64,000 nt of DNA, taken from contig JAVWIF010000002.1 in assembly GCA_036639635.1 (NCBI GenBank), positions 1 to 64,000 on the forward strand. Reading direction: 5' to 3'. The position numbers were made by a program, and so were the translations under genes. Source of the DNA: JAVWIF01 sp036639635. Lineage in GTDB: Bacteria > Bacillota_I > Bacilli_A > Erysipelotrichales > Erysipelotrichaceae. The notes beneath the pieces are model-generated. The model was not told where the DNA came from, searched no databases, and saw nothing but the letters and a program-made list of their open reading frames with translations. Positions 9,291 through 18,236 of the stretch are shown piece by piece. The first letter of the stretch is position 1; every line of letters begins with the position of its first letter.

Positions 9291-9989
9291 CAATAGTTTT
9301 GCTTCTTCTTTCGTAAATACACGATTTTTTAACAAATCAGGTCGTTTTAATAATGTCTTTTTTAATGATTGTTTAAGTCTCCATTTACGAATATTCGCAT
9401 GATGTCCTGATAATAATACTTCTGGCACACTTTTTCCATCATATACGATAGGTCGTGTGTATTGAGGATATTCCAATAAACCATTTTCAAAAGAATCGTC
9501 ACTATGTGACTCTTCAAGAATAACACCATCTAATAAGCGAATTAATGCATCACTAATGACAAGTGCCGCACCTTCTCCGCCAGTTAAAACAAAGTCTCCT
9601 AAAGATACTTCTAAATCCACATATTCACGTATACGCTCATCAAAGCCTTCATAGTGTCCACATAAAAGAATTAAGTGTTCAATATTTTCAACGAACTCAT
9701 GCGCAATACTTTGCTTAAATGGAATTCCTTGAGGAGAGAGCATAGCCACAACACTTGATGAGGTCCGTATTGCTTTTAGGCAATCAATAATCGGTTGGCA
9801 AGATAAGAGCATCCCTTGTCCTCCACCACAAGGTGTATCATCTACATTATTATGTGCATCATTTGTAAATTCACGAAAATTGATAACTTCAAAATCAACC
9901 TGTTGTTTATTAATTGCACGTTTAATAATAGAAGTAGAAATAAAACTATCAAAAAATTCAGGAAATAATGTTAGTACCGTAATTTTCAT
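9267..9989 (-). CDS. trmD: tRNA (guanine-N1)-methyltransferase TrmD
   Basis: TrmD makes m1G37 next to the anticodon, which prevents frameshifting. The SPOUT-fold signatures are present: ITVLTLFPEFFDSF at the N-terminus, DTPCGGGQGMLL, LLCGHYEGFDERI and the knot SLGDFVLTGGE. The 240-residue length is standard. The ATG overlaps the rimM stop by four bases, which fits the usual rimM-trmD coupling. Confidence 0.97.
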   Translation of the reverse strand: MKITVLTLFPEFFDSFISTSIIKRAINKQQVDFEVINFREFTNDAHNNVDDTPCGGGQGMLLSCQPIIDCLKAIRTSSSVVAMLSPQGIPFKQSIAHEFVENIEHLILLCGHYEGFDERIREYVDLEVSLGDFVLTGGEGAALVISDALIRLLDGVILEESHSDDSFENGLLEYPQYTRPIVYDGKSVPEVLLSGHHANIRKWRLKQSLKKTLLKRPDLLKNRVFTKEEAKLLKEIKEEL

Positions 9990-10489
9990 ATCAAACCTTC
10001 CATAAGCTTTACATGCATTTTCTTTTGTTTTTTATCAAACTTAATTACAAATGTTTTAACAAATGGAATCAATATTTCGCGCTCTTCATTTTTAACTCGC
10101 AAAACAGCATTTGCTCCTGTCTCAATTATTTCAACTACACGACCAAGATACTCTTCTTCTAAAGTATATACTTCACTATCCTGCATTTCAAAATAGTAAG
10201 CTTCTTCATCACTTAATTCTATTAAACTATCTTCATCTATTGAAAGATAACTACCCTTCCAAATTTCTACTAAATTAATATCTTCGTAATCTTTAAATGT
10301 AAGCAAATATAAATCTTTATTGAAACGAACACTTTCGATTGTTAAATGAATTAGTTCGTCCTTATATTGAAGATTGATTTGTTTTCCTTTTTGATAGCGA
10401 AGAGTTGGAAAATCACTGAGATTTTTTACTCGTACTTCCCCTTTTAAACCATGTGTATTAACAATGACACCTACTTTAATTTGTTTCAT
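9986..10489 (-). CDS. rimM: 16S rRNA processing/assembly factor RimM
   Basis: RimM binds S19 and helps mature the 30S head. The N-terminal beta-barrel begins MKQIKVGVIVNTHGLKGEVR, and a PRC-barrel with LIELSDEEAYYFEMQD and EILIPFVKTFVIKFD follows. The start is set at 10489 (167 residues) because GAGGAGC lies immediately upstream; an 11-codon extension would run into the terminator hairpin. A strong intrinsic terminator lies just before its ribosome site, so it depends on read-through. Confidence 0.94.
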   Translation of the reverse strand: MKQIKVGVIVNTHGLKGEVRVKNLSDFPTLRYQKGKQINLQYKDELIHLTIESVRFNKDLYLLTFKDYEDINLVEIWKGSYLSIDEDSLIELSDEEAYYFEMQDSEVYTLEEEYLGRVVEIIETGANAVLRVKNEEREILIPFVKTFVIKFDKKQKKMHVKLMEGLI

Positions 10490-10501
10490 AAAAGCTCCTC
10501 C

Positions 10502-10525
10502 AAAAAAAGGATGCGTTAGCATCCT
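10502..10525 (-). terminator. intrinsic terminator between khpA and rimM
   Basis: A 7-bp stem AGGATGC/GCATCCT with a TAAC loop is followed by seven Ts on the minus strand. The khpA stop codon is in the stem, and the rimM Shine-Dalgarno begins only a few bases after the T-run. This is a canonical terminator inside an operon. Confidence 0.85.
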
Positions 10526-10772
10526 AATATGATTCGAATTTAATCGTAACGCGTTTATCTTCTTTTCTTGATGCCACAGACATCATATGGCGGATTGAAG
10601 AAGCCATACTACCACGACGACCAATAAGTCTTGCTACATCTTCACTATTAGCATAGACATATAGTAAGATTTCATTATCTTCAAGTGTTGGCATTAATTT
10701 AACAGACACGTTAATTTTATCTTCAACCATTGGTTTTACAATATCCAATAAAACTTTTTCGTAATCAATCAT
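10524..10772 (-). CDS. khpA: KH-domain RNA-binding protein KhpA (YlqC)
   Basis: An 82-residue single KH domain. The GxxG loop is IGRRGSMASSIRHMM, preceded by VSVKLMPTLEDNEILLYVYA. KhpA dimerises, or pairs with KhpB, to bind many RNAs and affects cell elongation in streptococci. It sits between rpsP and rimM exactly as in Bacillus, five bases after the rpsP stop. Confidence 0.94.
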   Translation of the reverse strand: MIDYEKVLLDIVKPMVEDKINVSVKLMPTLEDNEILLYVYANSEDVARLIGRRGSMASSIRHMMSVASRKEDKRVTIKFESY

Positions 10773-10777
10773 AATTA

Positions 10778-11050
10778 TTACTTAGCGTTTTTTTCTTCGT
10801 GTAAACGTTTCATAATTCCTTCTTTTGAAAGGATGTTACGTACAGTATCTGAAGGTTGTGCACCATTCTTTAACCATTTGATTGCAACTTCTTCATTTAA
10901 AGTAACCACTGCAGGGTTTAATGTTGGATTGTAAGTACCGATAGCTTCAATAATACGTCCATCTCTAGGTGAACGTGAATCAGCAGCAACTATTCTGTAG
11001 AAAGGTTTTCTCTTTGAACCCATTCTTTTTAATCTTAATTTAACAGCCAT
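10778..11050 (-). CDS. rpsP: 30S ribosomal protein S16
   Basis: S16 binds 16S rRNA early in 30S assembly. The 90 residues show the family start [19 protein letters not shown], then [20 protein letters not shown] and [22 protein letters not shown] precedes the ATG. A promoter upstream overlaps the ffh terminator and gives this gene a fresh start of transcription. Confidence 0.98.
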   Translation of the reverse strand: MAVKLRLKRMGSKRKPFYRIVAADSRSPRDGRIIEAIGTYNPTLNPAVVTLNEEVAIKWLKNGAQPSDTVRNILSKEGIMKRLHEEKNAK

Positions 11051-11091
11051 TTTATATTTCCTCCTATTTATTTTTCAATGAATACTTGATT

Positions 11092-11120
11092 AGTTTATCA
11101 TGTATATAAATAGGTGTCAA
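11092..11120 (-). promoter_or_regulatory. rpsP promoter embedded in the ffh terminator
   Basis: The minus strand has -35 TTGACA (11115-11120), a 17-base spacer and -10 TAAACT (11092-11097). The -35 lies within the 3' arm of the terminator stem, so ffh termination and rpsP initiation share sequence. Confidence 0.6.
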
Positions 11121-11141
11121 GTATTTTTACTTGACACCTAT
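11110..11141 (-). terminator. intrinsic terminator after ffh
   Basis: A perfect 14-bp inverted repeat (11110-11123 with 11128-11141) has a 4-base loop and lies just after the ffh stop. Only a short U-tract (TTATATA) follows on the minus strand. Confidence 0.75.
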
Positions 11142-11148
11142 AATAAAA

Positions 11149-12549
11149 TTAAAATTTTCGTTTACCGCCACCACGCATCATTTTACTCATGTTACGCATA
11201 TTTTTCATGCCACCCATACCTGTCATATTAGGCATTTTACCGCTTTTACTCATACTCCCCATCTGCTTCATCATTTGTTTCATCTTTTCAAAATCACTAA
11301 TCGTGCGATTTACATCCGCCACATTTGTTCCACTACCTTTAGCAATTCTATTTTTTCTAGAAGCTCTTAAGATATCTGGATTCTCACGTTCTTCTGGTGT
11401 CATACTTAAAATAATTGCTTCACTTTTCTTTAATTTGTTATCAGCTTTTGCCTCATCCATTTGTCCTGCCATTTGTCCCATACCAGGAATTAGTTTCATC
11501 ATGCCACCTAAAGAACCCATCTTTTTAATTTGTTGAAACTGAACAAGCATATCATTTAAGGTAAATTTACCACTCATCATATTATTTGCTGATTTTGTAG
11601 AGGCTTCAATATCCATTTTATCTTGAGCTTGTTCCACTAAAGACATAATATCTCCCATACCTAAGATACGATCTGCCATTCGTTCTGGATGGAATACATC
11701 TAAATCATCTATTTTTTCTCCTAAACCAACAAATTTTACTGGAACTTGTGTAATTGAACGTACTGATAAAATACCACCACCACGTGAATCTCCATCTAAT
11801 TTAGTAAGTACTAACCCACTAACTACTAGCTGTTCATGAAAGCTCGTTGCTACATTCACAATATCTTGCCCTGTCATAGCATCTACTGTTAGCAAGATAT
11901 CACTAGGATTTACAAATGCTTTTATATCCGCTAACTCTTGCATTAATTCTTCATCAATATGCAAACGTCCAGCCGTATCAAATATGATAGTATCATAGCC
12001 TTTTTCAGTTGCATATGCCATCGCTTTTTTTGCGGTTTCTAAAGCTTTTGTTTCCACACCTAAGCTAAACACTTCAACACCAATACTAGCACCTAGCGTT
12101 TGTAGTTGTTCAATAGCTGCAGGACGAATTACATCACAAGCAACTAATAAAGGGTTACGTGATTGTTTCTTCTTCATTACATTGGCAATTTTAGCAGCTG
12201 CCGTTGTTTTACCTGTTCCTTGTAAACCAACCATCATAACTGTCGTAATACCAGAAGCTTGATAGTTAATTGGTGCATCTTTACTGCCTAACAAGTCTAC
12301 AATCTCATCATGAACAATTTTCACTACCATTTGTCCAGGATTTAAAGAAGTCATTACATCTTCACCTAATGATTGTTCTTTTACTCTAGCAATAAAATCT
12401 TTTACAACTCCATAGTTTACATCCGCTTCTAATAAAGACATGCGTACTTCACGTAACATGTCGTTCATATTCTTTTCTGAAAGTTTTCCTTTGCCTGTTA
12501 TATTTTTAAATGCTTTATTTAACCGTTCGCTTAATGATTCAAATGCCAT
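11149..12549 (-). CDS. ffh: signal recognition particle protein Ffh
   Basis: GTPase that binds signal sequences on nascent chains and delivers ribosomes to FtsY at the membrane. It has an N domain and then a G domain with P-loop VGLQGTGKTTAAAK, IFDTAGRLHIDEEL and LTKLDGDSRGGG. The Met-rich M domain (roughly residues 300-466) binds 4.5S RNA and ends in a Gly/Met/Lys tail. The length of 466 is slightly above the usual 430-450. The genes usually found upstream in Bacillus (ylxM, ftsY) are absent here; a SnoaL-like gene precedes it. An extended -10 TGGTATAAT lies at 12587-12592. Confidence 0.97.
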   Translation of the reverse strand: MAFESLSERLNKAFKNITGKGKLSEKNMNDMLREVRMSLLEADVNYGVVKDFIARVKEQSLGEDVMTSLNPGQMVVKIVHDEIVDLLGSKDAPINYQASGITTVMMVGLQGTGKTTAAAKIANVMKKKQSRNPLLVACDVIRPAAIEQLQTLGASIGVEVFSLGVETKALETAKKAMAYATEKGYDTIIFDTAGRLHIDEELMQELADIKAFVNPSDILLTVDAMTGQDIVNVATSFHEQLVVSGLVLTKLDGDSRGGGILSVRSITQVPVKFVGLGEKIDDLDVFHPERMADRILGMGDIMSLVEQAQDKMDIEASTKSANNMMSGKFTLNDMLVQFQQIKKMGSLGGMMKLIPGMGQMAGQMDEAKADNKLKKSEAIILSMTPEERENPDILRASRKNRIAKGSGTNVADVNRTISDFEKMKQMMKQMGSMSKSGKMPNMTGMGGMKNMRNMSKMMRGGGKRKF

Positions 12550-12586
12550 CTTAAATACCGCCTTTCGTATTTTTTACATCTTTAAC

Positions 12587-12610
12587 ATTATACCATATCG
12601 TTTTTTTATT
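12587..12610 (-). promoter_or_regulatory. ffh promoter
   Basis: The extended -10 TGGTATAAT (TATAAT at 12587-12592) has only a weak -35 (TTCAAA-like, 16 bases upstream). It lies about 40 bases before the ffh start. Confidence 0.6.
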
Positions 12611-12631
12611 TGAAGAGTAATCTTTTAATTT

Positions 12632-13000
12632 TTAAATATCTTGTAAAACATGAGGCAAAGAAGATTGATACTCTTTTACTGAAACCATCTTTCCTTCCTT
12701 GGTGAATGTAAAAATAGACACTCCATCAAAAGCTTCTTCTTCACCTAAATATTGAACACAAAAAAACCACTCTACACAGCAATGTGTTTCGTCTTCAAAA
12801 CTACTTAAGATATTCCATTCTTTAACAATTCCAAATGTATTCCACTCTGAAAACCATAGTTTCAATCGCTCTAATCCAAGATATGCCGGTCCATAATATT
12901 CACTATAGTAAATATTATCATCAAACAAAATATCCCAAGATGCATTATTCTGACTTAACCAACTATCAAAATACTTCTGTACACATTCAATTTTTGTCAT
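12632..13000 (-). CDS. SnoaL/NTF2-like small protein
   Basis: A 122-residue protein with the layout of a SnoaL-like (NTF2-fold) domain: an N-terminal helix (TKIECVQKYFDSWLSQNN), a central YYGPAYLGLERLKLWFSEW segment, then alternating strands (CVEWFFCVQYLGEEEAFDGV, SIFTFTKEGKMVSVKEYQS). In this fold EAFDGVSIFTF-type strands line a small-molecule pocket, but substrates are too varied to predict. The ATG overlaps the rlmA stop by four bases (ATGA), so the two are co-translated, though no functional link is known. No signal peptide is seen. Confidence 0.7.
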   Translation of the reverse strand: MTKIECVQKYFDSWLSQNNASWDILFDDNIYYSEYYGPAYLGLERLKLWFSEWNTFGIVKEWNILSSFEDETHCCVEWFFCVQYLGEEEAFDGVSIFTFTKEGKMVSVKEYQSSLPHVLQDI

Positions 13001-13800
13001 TGTAAATTCGCCTCTTTTTTTTGATATAATTCAATATGAAAGGAAACTAGCGTTGTTAATGTCGATAGAGCCATTAGCTTTTCCACCGCTTCTTTACTTG
13101 TTTTCCAATAATACGGAGTCATTTGAAACAACGCCCAAATATCTTCTTGATTATCTAACGTAATGGTATATGTTAACGTTTCTTCTTTTACTAAAGTAAA
13201 CAATTCATATGTGCTTTTATCTTCCACGTTTTCATAAACATCTTGATACAAGAATTCTTTTAATTCCCATAAGTGTTTAGCAGCAGGTCCTACTTTCAGA
13301 AAGTAGCCTTTCTCTTTTAAAATACGTGCATTTTCTTTTTCATCAATGGGAGCAAATACTGATACAACAGCATCACTACAAGCATTATCTAATGGTAATT
13401 GAAAGACACTTGCAACACTATACAACACCCCTGTATGAGACGTGCAAGCGTGATCCACGCCGCTCTTTGATAAATCGAATCCTATAATTGTACTTTTTGG
13501 TAAAACTTCCTTAAATTGATTTGTATAATAACCTTCACCACACCCTGCATCTATGAGTACAACAGGATTTAAATTTTTTATCATTTGCGTTAAATGCTCA
13601 CATAATCGTTGATAATATCGATGATTTAAGAACTTAGTTCTAGCAACAATCATTGCTTTATCATCACCTACTGATTTATGGTTTCCTAATAAAAGGTTCA
13701 CATATCCTCGTTTCGCTATATCATAGCTATGATGATTGCTACACGTATAAACGTGATCACTCTTGGTTAATCTTTCTTTGCATTTAGGACAACATAGCAT
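12997..13800 (-). CDS. rlmA: 23S rRNA (guanine-N1)-methyltransferase RlmA family
   Basis: SAM-dependent methyltransferase acting on 23S rRNA hairpin 35. The N-terminal Cys4-type zinc knuckle (CCPKCKERL, CSNHH) and the family stretch DIAKRGYVNLLLGNHKSVGDD are diagnostic. The Rossmann SAM motif is VLIDAGCGEGYYTNQF. Gram-positive members (TlrB/RlmAII) modify G748 and can affect tylosin binding, while Gram-negative RlmAI modifies G745. Lineage suggests the former, but sequence alone does not prove it. The 267-residue length is normal. Confidence 0.88.
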   Translation of the reverse strand: MLCCPKCKERLTKSDHVYTCSNHHSYDIAKRGYVNLLLGNHKSVGDDKAMIVARTKFLNHRYYQRLCEHLTQMIKNLNPVVLIDAGCGEGYYTNQFKEVLPKSTIIGFDLSKSGVDHACTSHTGVLYSVASVFQLPLDNACSDAVVSVFAPIDEKENARILKEKGYFLKVGPAAKHLWELKEFLYQDVYENVEDKSTYELFTLVKEETLTYTITLDNQEDIWALFQMTPYYWKTSKEAVEKLMALSTLTTLVSFHIELYQKKEANLQ

Positions 13801-13863
13801 AGCTCTACCTCTGCTTTCTATGCATAAAGTATATCATAGACTGACATGCTAAGAAACAAAAAA

Positions 13864-13891
13864 AGAACGTATCTTTTTAATAGTACGTTCT
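13864..13891 (-). terminator. intrinsic terminator after the small charged gene
   Basis: An 8-bp stem AGAACGTA/TACGTTCT with a 12-base loop is followed by seven Ts on the minus strand. It ends the ezrA-iscS-thiI-small gene string. Confidence 0.8.
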
Positions 13892-13901
13892 CTTTCACAA
13901 C

Positions 13902-14114
13902 TTAACGATTGTTGTTTTGGTTTTGTTTATTGCTTTGTTTATTCATTTGATCATTCTTTGTGCTTTTAAAGTCATTGCTAGCGTGTTCTTTATCATACTC
14001 ACTTTTATGATCTCTTTTTGCACTTTCTAATTCTGCGCCTAACTCAATACCCATTTCATATTGGTATAAGTCTTGCTCAACTTGTTTTTCGTTGTATTGT
14101 TTTCTTTTTTCCAT
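13902..14114 (-). CDS. small charged protein at the sspA position
   Basis: A 70-residue, very hydrophilic protein with a Lys/Asn/Gln-rich tail (NKQSNKQNQNNNR) and no Cys or Trp. The start at 14114 follows GAGGTGAGAATA. It lies immediately downstream of thiI, where Bacillus has sspA, and is closed by a terminator. The stretch YEMGIELGAELESAKR faintly recalls the SEFGVxLGA region of alpha/beta small acid-soluble spore proteins, but the GG-containing DNA-binding segment is missing. It could be a diverged spore protein or an unrelated disordered protein; I do not recognise a family with confidence. Confidence 0.6.
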   Translation of the reverse strand: MEKRKQYNEKQVEQDLYQYEMGIELGAELESAKRDHKSEYDKEHASNDFKSTKNDQMNKQSNKQNQNNNR

Positions 14115-14159
14115 TATTCTCACCTCATAAATAGTATGGGTGAACAATATTAAACTATA

Positions 14160-15368
14160 CTAAAAAATATTTTCATCAATTTTTTGAGTAGGATAAACAT
14201 CAATACTTTCCATTTTTTCAACACATTCATTTAATAGTGTTTCATAATCGAATCTTCCTTCATTAAATTCAGCTTTTTTTATTGTTGGTTTCGTGACTGG
14301 ATTTTTTGGTGTGAAAATTGTACAACAATCTTCAAAAGGAAGGATTGATGTTTCGTATGTATCGATTTTTTTAGCCAAATCGATAATTTCTAATTTATCT
14401 AGACACGCAACTGGTCGAATAATTGGCATTTGCGTAACAATGTTAATCGTACGCATACTTTCTAAGGTTTGTGATGCAACTTGTCCAATGCTTTCTCCAT
14501 TCACAATCGCTAAACAATTTTGTTTTTCACTTACTTTTTGTGCAATTCGATACATCATACGGCGCATGATAGTGATAGCATAACTTTCATCACAGTTTTT
14601 ATAAATAGCAAGTTGTAAATCGGTGAAAGGAATAATATGTACACGAATATGCCCTTGATGAGATGCAATTAAACGCGCTAAATCAAGTACTTTGTCTTGA
14701 GCAGCTTGTGAAGTATATGGTGGAGATGCATAGTGAATACATTCAATAGCAACACCACGTTTCATTGTCAAATAGCTTGCTACAGGAGAATCAATCCCAC
14801 CAGATAACATAACAAGTGCTTTGCCACCAACGCCTACAGGGTAGCCTCCTGAGCCTTGTACTCTGCCTGTCATAATATAGGTATCTTCTTCATGTAACTC
14901 AATCTGAATCCGTAATTCAGGTGATTTTACATTTACTTTTAAATCCGTATTTCGTAATATTTCACCGGCAACACTACGATTAATTTCATCAGACATCATC
15001 GGAAACAATTTATAACTTCTTCGTGTATCAATTTTAAATGTTTCCCCTTTAAACGCTTGAGCAACTCGTAATGAAGTTTGTATAATTTCATCAATATCAC
15101 TTGGCACTTTAATCGCAAAAGAAAAAGATGAAATCCCAAATACTTTTGCTAAATGTTTAGAAACACTTTCATGATCCTCTCCATTTAACATGATGTATAA
15201 ACGATCATGTGTACGCTCATAAGTTAATGCTTCATAATCACGTAAAGCATTCTTTACATTTTGTAATAAACGTTTAATGAAATCTTTCTTGTTTTTACCT
15301 TTGGTTGATAATTCTCCAAATCTTACTAAGATATGGTTATATACAATTTTATCTTGTTCGATAGTCAT
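14160..15368 (-). CDS. thiI: tRNA 4-thiouridine synthetase ThiI
   Basis: ThiI adenylates U8 of tRNA and accepts sulfur from a cysteine desulfurase to form s4U8. An N-terminal ferredoxin-like/THUMP region (residues about 10-165, with VRFGELSTKGKNKKDF) precedes the PP-loop ATPase motif ALVMLSGGIDSPVASY. The length of 402 shows the short form without a C-terminal rhodanese domain, as in Bacillus, so sulfur must come straight from the desulfurase. Its start overlaps the neighbouring desulfurase gene by 20 bases, which supports that pairing. Confidence 0.95.
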   Translation of the reverse strand: MTIEQDKIVYNHILVRFGELSTKGKNKKDFIKRLLQNVKNALRDYEALTYERTHDRLYIMLNGEDHESVSKHLAKVFGISSFSFAIKVPSDIDEIIQTSLRVAQAFKGETFKIDTRRSYKLFPMMSDEINRSVAGEILRNTDLKVNVKSPELRIQIELHEEDTYIMTGRVQGSGGYPVGVGGKALVMLSGGIDSPVASYLTMKRGVAIECIHYASPPYTSQAAQDKVLDLARLIASHQGHIRVHIIPFTDLQLAIYKNCDESYAITIMRRMMYRIAQKVSEKQNCLAIVNGESIGQVASQTLESMRTINIVTQMPIIRPVACLDKLEIIDLAKKIDTYETSILPFEDCCTIFTPKNPVTKPTIKKAEFNEGRFDYETLLNECVEKMESIDVYPTQKIDENIF

Positions 15369-16479
15369 GACAAATCTCCTTTATCGCATTACTAAATTTA
15401 GTTAGTTCTTCTTTGGTTGTCATATGAGATAAGGATATACGAATAGCATGCGTAGCACGCTCAACTCCAAGCCCCATAGCAAGTATTACCTTCGATATTG
15501 CTTTACTTTTTGATGAACAAGTACTTTGTGCAGATACACAAAACCCACGTTCATTTAATGCATTTAACATAATTTCACTTCCGATTTTTAAACATGAAAT
15601 ATTTAAAATATAAACAGAGCAGTGAATATCACTATTGATAACAACATCTTCAATCATACTCAATTGTTCTCTAAGATATTTATTTAATGCACCAACATAT
15701 ATTTGATGTTCATTTAAATCTGTAAGTGCTAGGCGTAGCGTTTTCGCAAACACGATATTGCATGGAGTATTGCTAGTACCTCCACGTAAGCCTCGTTCTT
15801 GTTGACCTCCACTAATGAGTGACATAACTTCTATATTTTTTCGTTTAAAGAAAATAGCACTCCCTTTTAATCCATATATTTTATGTGCACTGAAGGTTGC
15901 CATATCTACATAAGATAAATCAACGGGATACTTTCCTAATCCTTGTACGCCATCCATATGAAAAGCTGCACGTGAGCCTTCATGAACTATTTTCGCACAT
16001 TCTTTGATTGGATTTAATGCACCAGTTTCATTGTTTACCATCATTAAAGATACCAATATGGTATCTTTACGCAATGCTTTTTGAAGTTCATCAACATCTA
16101 CAATTCCTGCTTTTGTTAATGGTAAGTACGTAATTTCAAAACCAAATTCTGTTTCTAATTGTTCGCAAGCATTTAAAATACTAGAATGTTCTACACAAGA
16201 AGTTATGATATGTTTTCCTTTTTTTTGATTCTTCCAAGCATAGCCCTTAATCGCATAATTATTAGATTCACTTGCACAGGATGTAAAATAAATTTCTTCT
16301 TCTAAAACATGCAAAAGCTGTGCAATTTGTGCACGGCTCTGTTCCATTAATTTAGAACTTTCACGTCCTAAATCATGTAAAGAATCACTGTTTCCATAAT
16401 AGGATGACAATAACATTGTATATGTTTTTAATACTTCGCTTTGAATTGGCGTAGTTGAACTGTAGTCTAAATAAATCAT
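15349..16479 (-). CDS. cysteine desulfurase, NifZ/IscS-like partner of ThiI
   Basis: PLP enzyme that takes sulfur from cysteine. The N-terminus MIYLDYSSTTPIQSEVL is typical of NifS/IscS. The PLP Lys lies in MATFSAHKIYGLKGSA and the catalytic Cys in VSAQSTCSSKSKAIS. The 376-residue length fits the specialised thiI-linked desulfurase (NifZ in Bacillus), and the 20-base overlap with thiI is the same arrangement. A role in s4U formation is therefore more likely than general Fe-S assembly, which the SUF genes at the other end of the window should cover. Confidence 0.92.
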   Translation of the reverse strand: MIYLDYSSTTPIQSEVLKTYTMLLSSYYGNSDSLHDLGRESSKLMEQSRAQIAQLLHVLEEEIYFTSCASESNNYAIKGYAWKNQKKGKHIITSCVEHSSILNACEQLETEFGFEITYLPLTKAGIVDVDELQKALRKDTILVSLMMVNNETGALNPIKECAKIVHEGSRAAFHMDGVQGLGKYPVDLSYVDMATFSAHKIYGLKGSAIFFKRKNIEVMSLISGGQQERGLRGGTSNTPCNIVFAKTLRLALTDLNEHQIYVGALNKYLREQLSMIEDVVINSDIHCSVYILNISCLKIGSEIMLNALNERGFCVSAQSTCSSKSKAISKVILAMGLGVERATHAIRISLSHMTTKEELTKFSNAIKEICHDYRTR

Positions 16480-16481
16480 AT

Positions 16482-18236
16482 TTAACCTACGTTGTTTAAG
16501 ATACTTGTATCTTTTTGATTAATTAGTTTTTCATAAGCACCTGGATGAATTTTTTCAATACATTGGATACCTATCTTTAATGCTTTCGTATATTGTCCAT
16601 TGCGAAAGCAGAGTTCTGCACGTGTTAATTCAGAGTCAATATCAGGATTAGAAGAACGATAGCGACTACCAAATACAATGGTATTCTCAACCATAATAGC
16701 CATACCTACTAAATTGTTAACACTATTGTATAACGTATAAATATAATCAATAGCATTTTTTAATTCAGCATTCAATCGTTTCACATCAAGTGGCGAATTG
16801 TCTAAGATTACATGAATATCTTTAATCATCATCGCACCTTTATGTAAATCTTCTTCATACTTCAAAGATACACTTGGCAATCGATGTTTTGACATTTTCA
16901 CTTTGATTTCATTCATGATCAACTGCAATTTAATAAGTTGTTTTTTAGCACGCTCTTCATCACTACATGCATTGTTTAAGCATTCTTTCATTTCCGCAAC
17001 TTCAGTACTAAAAGCACTAGCACTTTGCTGTAATTCTTTATAAGCAATTAAAATAGTTGAATAAGGAATTTGTTTTTCATTCACAACTTTTGCTAATTTA
17101 CGTTGCATATCATTTAATGTTTCTAAACGCTCATCAACTTCTTTTAAACGTTCTGTCCAATTTTCAAAGCCAAAACGTTCATAGACACGTCCATATAACT
17201 CTTCTATATGTTCCACATCAAGATTAATATTTTTAACATTCATAAATGAAGTTTCTATATTGTCGTCCACTTCATGAAATGATTTTTCCTCTAACGCAAT
17301 TTGTTGTGCTAATTGTTCAATGCGTTTTTCACAATCATTTAAATCTTCATGCACACTTTGTGGATTTCCATTGCGTAGTTTATTTAAATCATTTTTCAAC
17401 ATATCACTAATAACATCTAAATTTTTACGTACTTCAATATGATCTAAATATACCCCCGCATTCTTTGCTTGTGCATACGCATATCCAACTTCATCAATAC
17501 TTCTAGGTAATACACCTTTAGCACGTTCGTACATGGAAGGTAGTACTTCAACAATACTGCTTAAATGTTTAATATGTTCTTTAATTTCTTTTTGTTGTTG
17601 TGCTGCTTTACTAAATTCAGAAGCGAACATCCATTCTTCAAAGCTTGAAAACATCTTTTCAATGTTCATAATTTCTATTTCCAAGTATTCATAACTTTGA
17701 GCAAATGAAGAACGTTCATCATTGATTGTTCGTTTCACATTACGGAATTGTTCTTTTAATCCATTAATATGAATACGTTGTTCATTTTCTTGTTCAAGAA
17801 TTTCATCTAAAGACGTATTCACGCGTACTACATTTTCATCACAATACGCTAAGTCTGCAACTAATGTTTCCATCTTGCGTTTTGCGGTTTTTGTTTTATG
17901 TACATAAATTAAATCATCAATTTCAGCTAGTTCAACACTACAATCTTTCAATTTATCTTGAATTACATCAAAATCATTCTTGCATTTTTCTACTTCCTGA
18001 CTCATTTCTTCATTAACACGTGAAAGCGCGACTGCCTTGTTTAGCTTAAATGCTAAAGGAATACCTTTCAACGTATTATATTGAATTTCTAATTCATCCA
18101 ATTGTTTGCGTGTCTGCTTTTTTCTTATCATCATCATAATGATAGAAATCAAAGCAATTGCAATTATTGCAATCAATATATACATCAAAATATCAAAGGA
18201 AACAACATTTTTCAAATTAGCGATTAACTCATCCAT
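16482..18236 (-). CDS. ezrA: septation ring formation regulator EzrA
   Basis: EzrA is a membrane-anchored, spectrin-like coiled-coil protein that binds FtsZ and coordinates division with wall synthesis. A short extracellular N-terminus and one membrane span (about residues 13-35, ILMYILIAIIAIALISIIMM) lead into about 540 residues of Glu/Lys-rich heptad-type helices. The length of 584 is close to the usual 560-570. It is followed by iscS and thiI, as in Bacillus. A divergent rpsD transcript begins about 120 bases upstream. Confidence 0.92.
   Translation of the reverse strand: MDELIANLKNVVSFDILMYILIAIIAIALISIIMMMIRKKQTRKQLDELEIQYNTLKGIPLAFKLNKAVALSRVNEEMSQEVEKCKNDFDVIQDKLKDCSVELAEIDDLIYVHKTKTAKRKMETLVADLAYCDENVVRVNTSLDEILEQENEQRIHINGLKEQFRNVKRTINDERSSFAQSYEYLEIEIMNIEKMFSSFEEWMFASEFSKAAQQQKEIKEHIKHLSSIVEVLPSMYERAKGVLPRSIDEVGYAYAQAKNAGVYLDHIEVRKNLDVISDMLKNDLNKLRNGNPQSVHEDLNDCEKRIEQLAQQIALEEKSFHEVDDNIETSFMNVKNINLDVEHIEELYGRVYERFGFENWTERLKEVDERLETLNDMQRKLAKVVNEKQIPYSTILIAYKELQQSASAFSTEVAEMKECLNNACSDEERAKKQLIKLQLIMNEIKVKMSKHRLPSVSLKYEEDLHKGAMMIKDIHVILDNSPLDVKRLNAELKNAIDYIYTLYNSVNNLVGMAIMVENTIVFGSRYRSSNPDIDSELTRAELCFRNGQYTKALKIGIQCIEKIHPGAYEKLINQKDTSILNNVG

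Noticed and set aside
11120..11150. Plus-strand TTGACA at 11131 suggesting an antisense promoter
   Set aside because: It is the other arm of the ffh terminator palindrome; the -10-like TATAAT is only a few bases away, so spacing is wrong.
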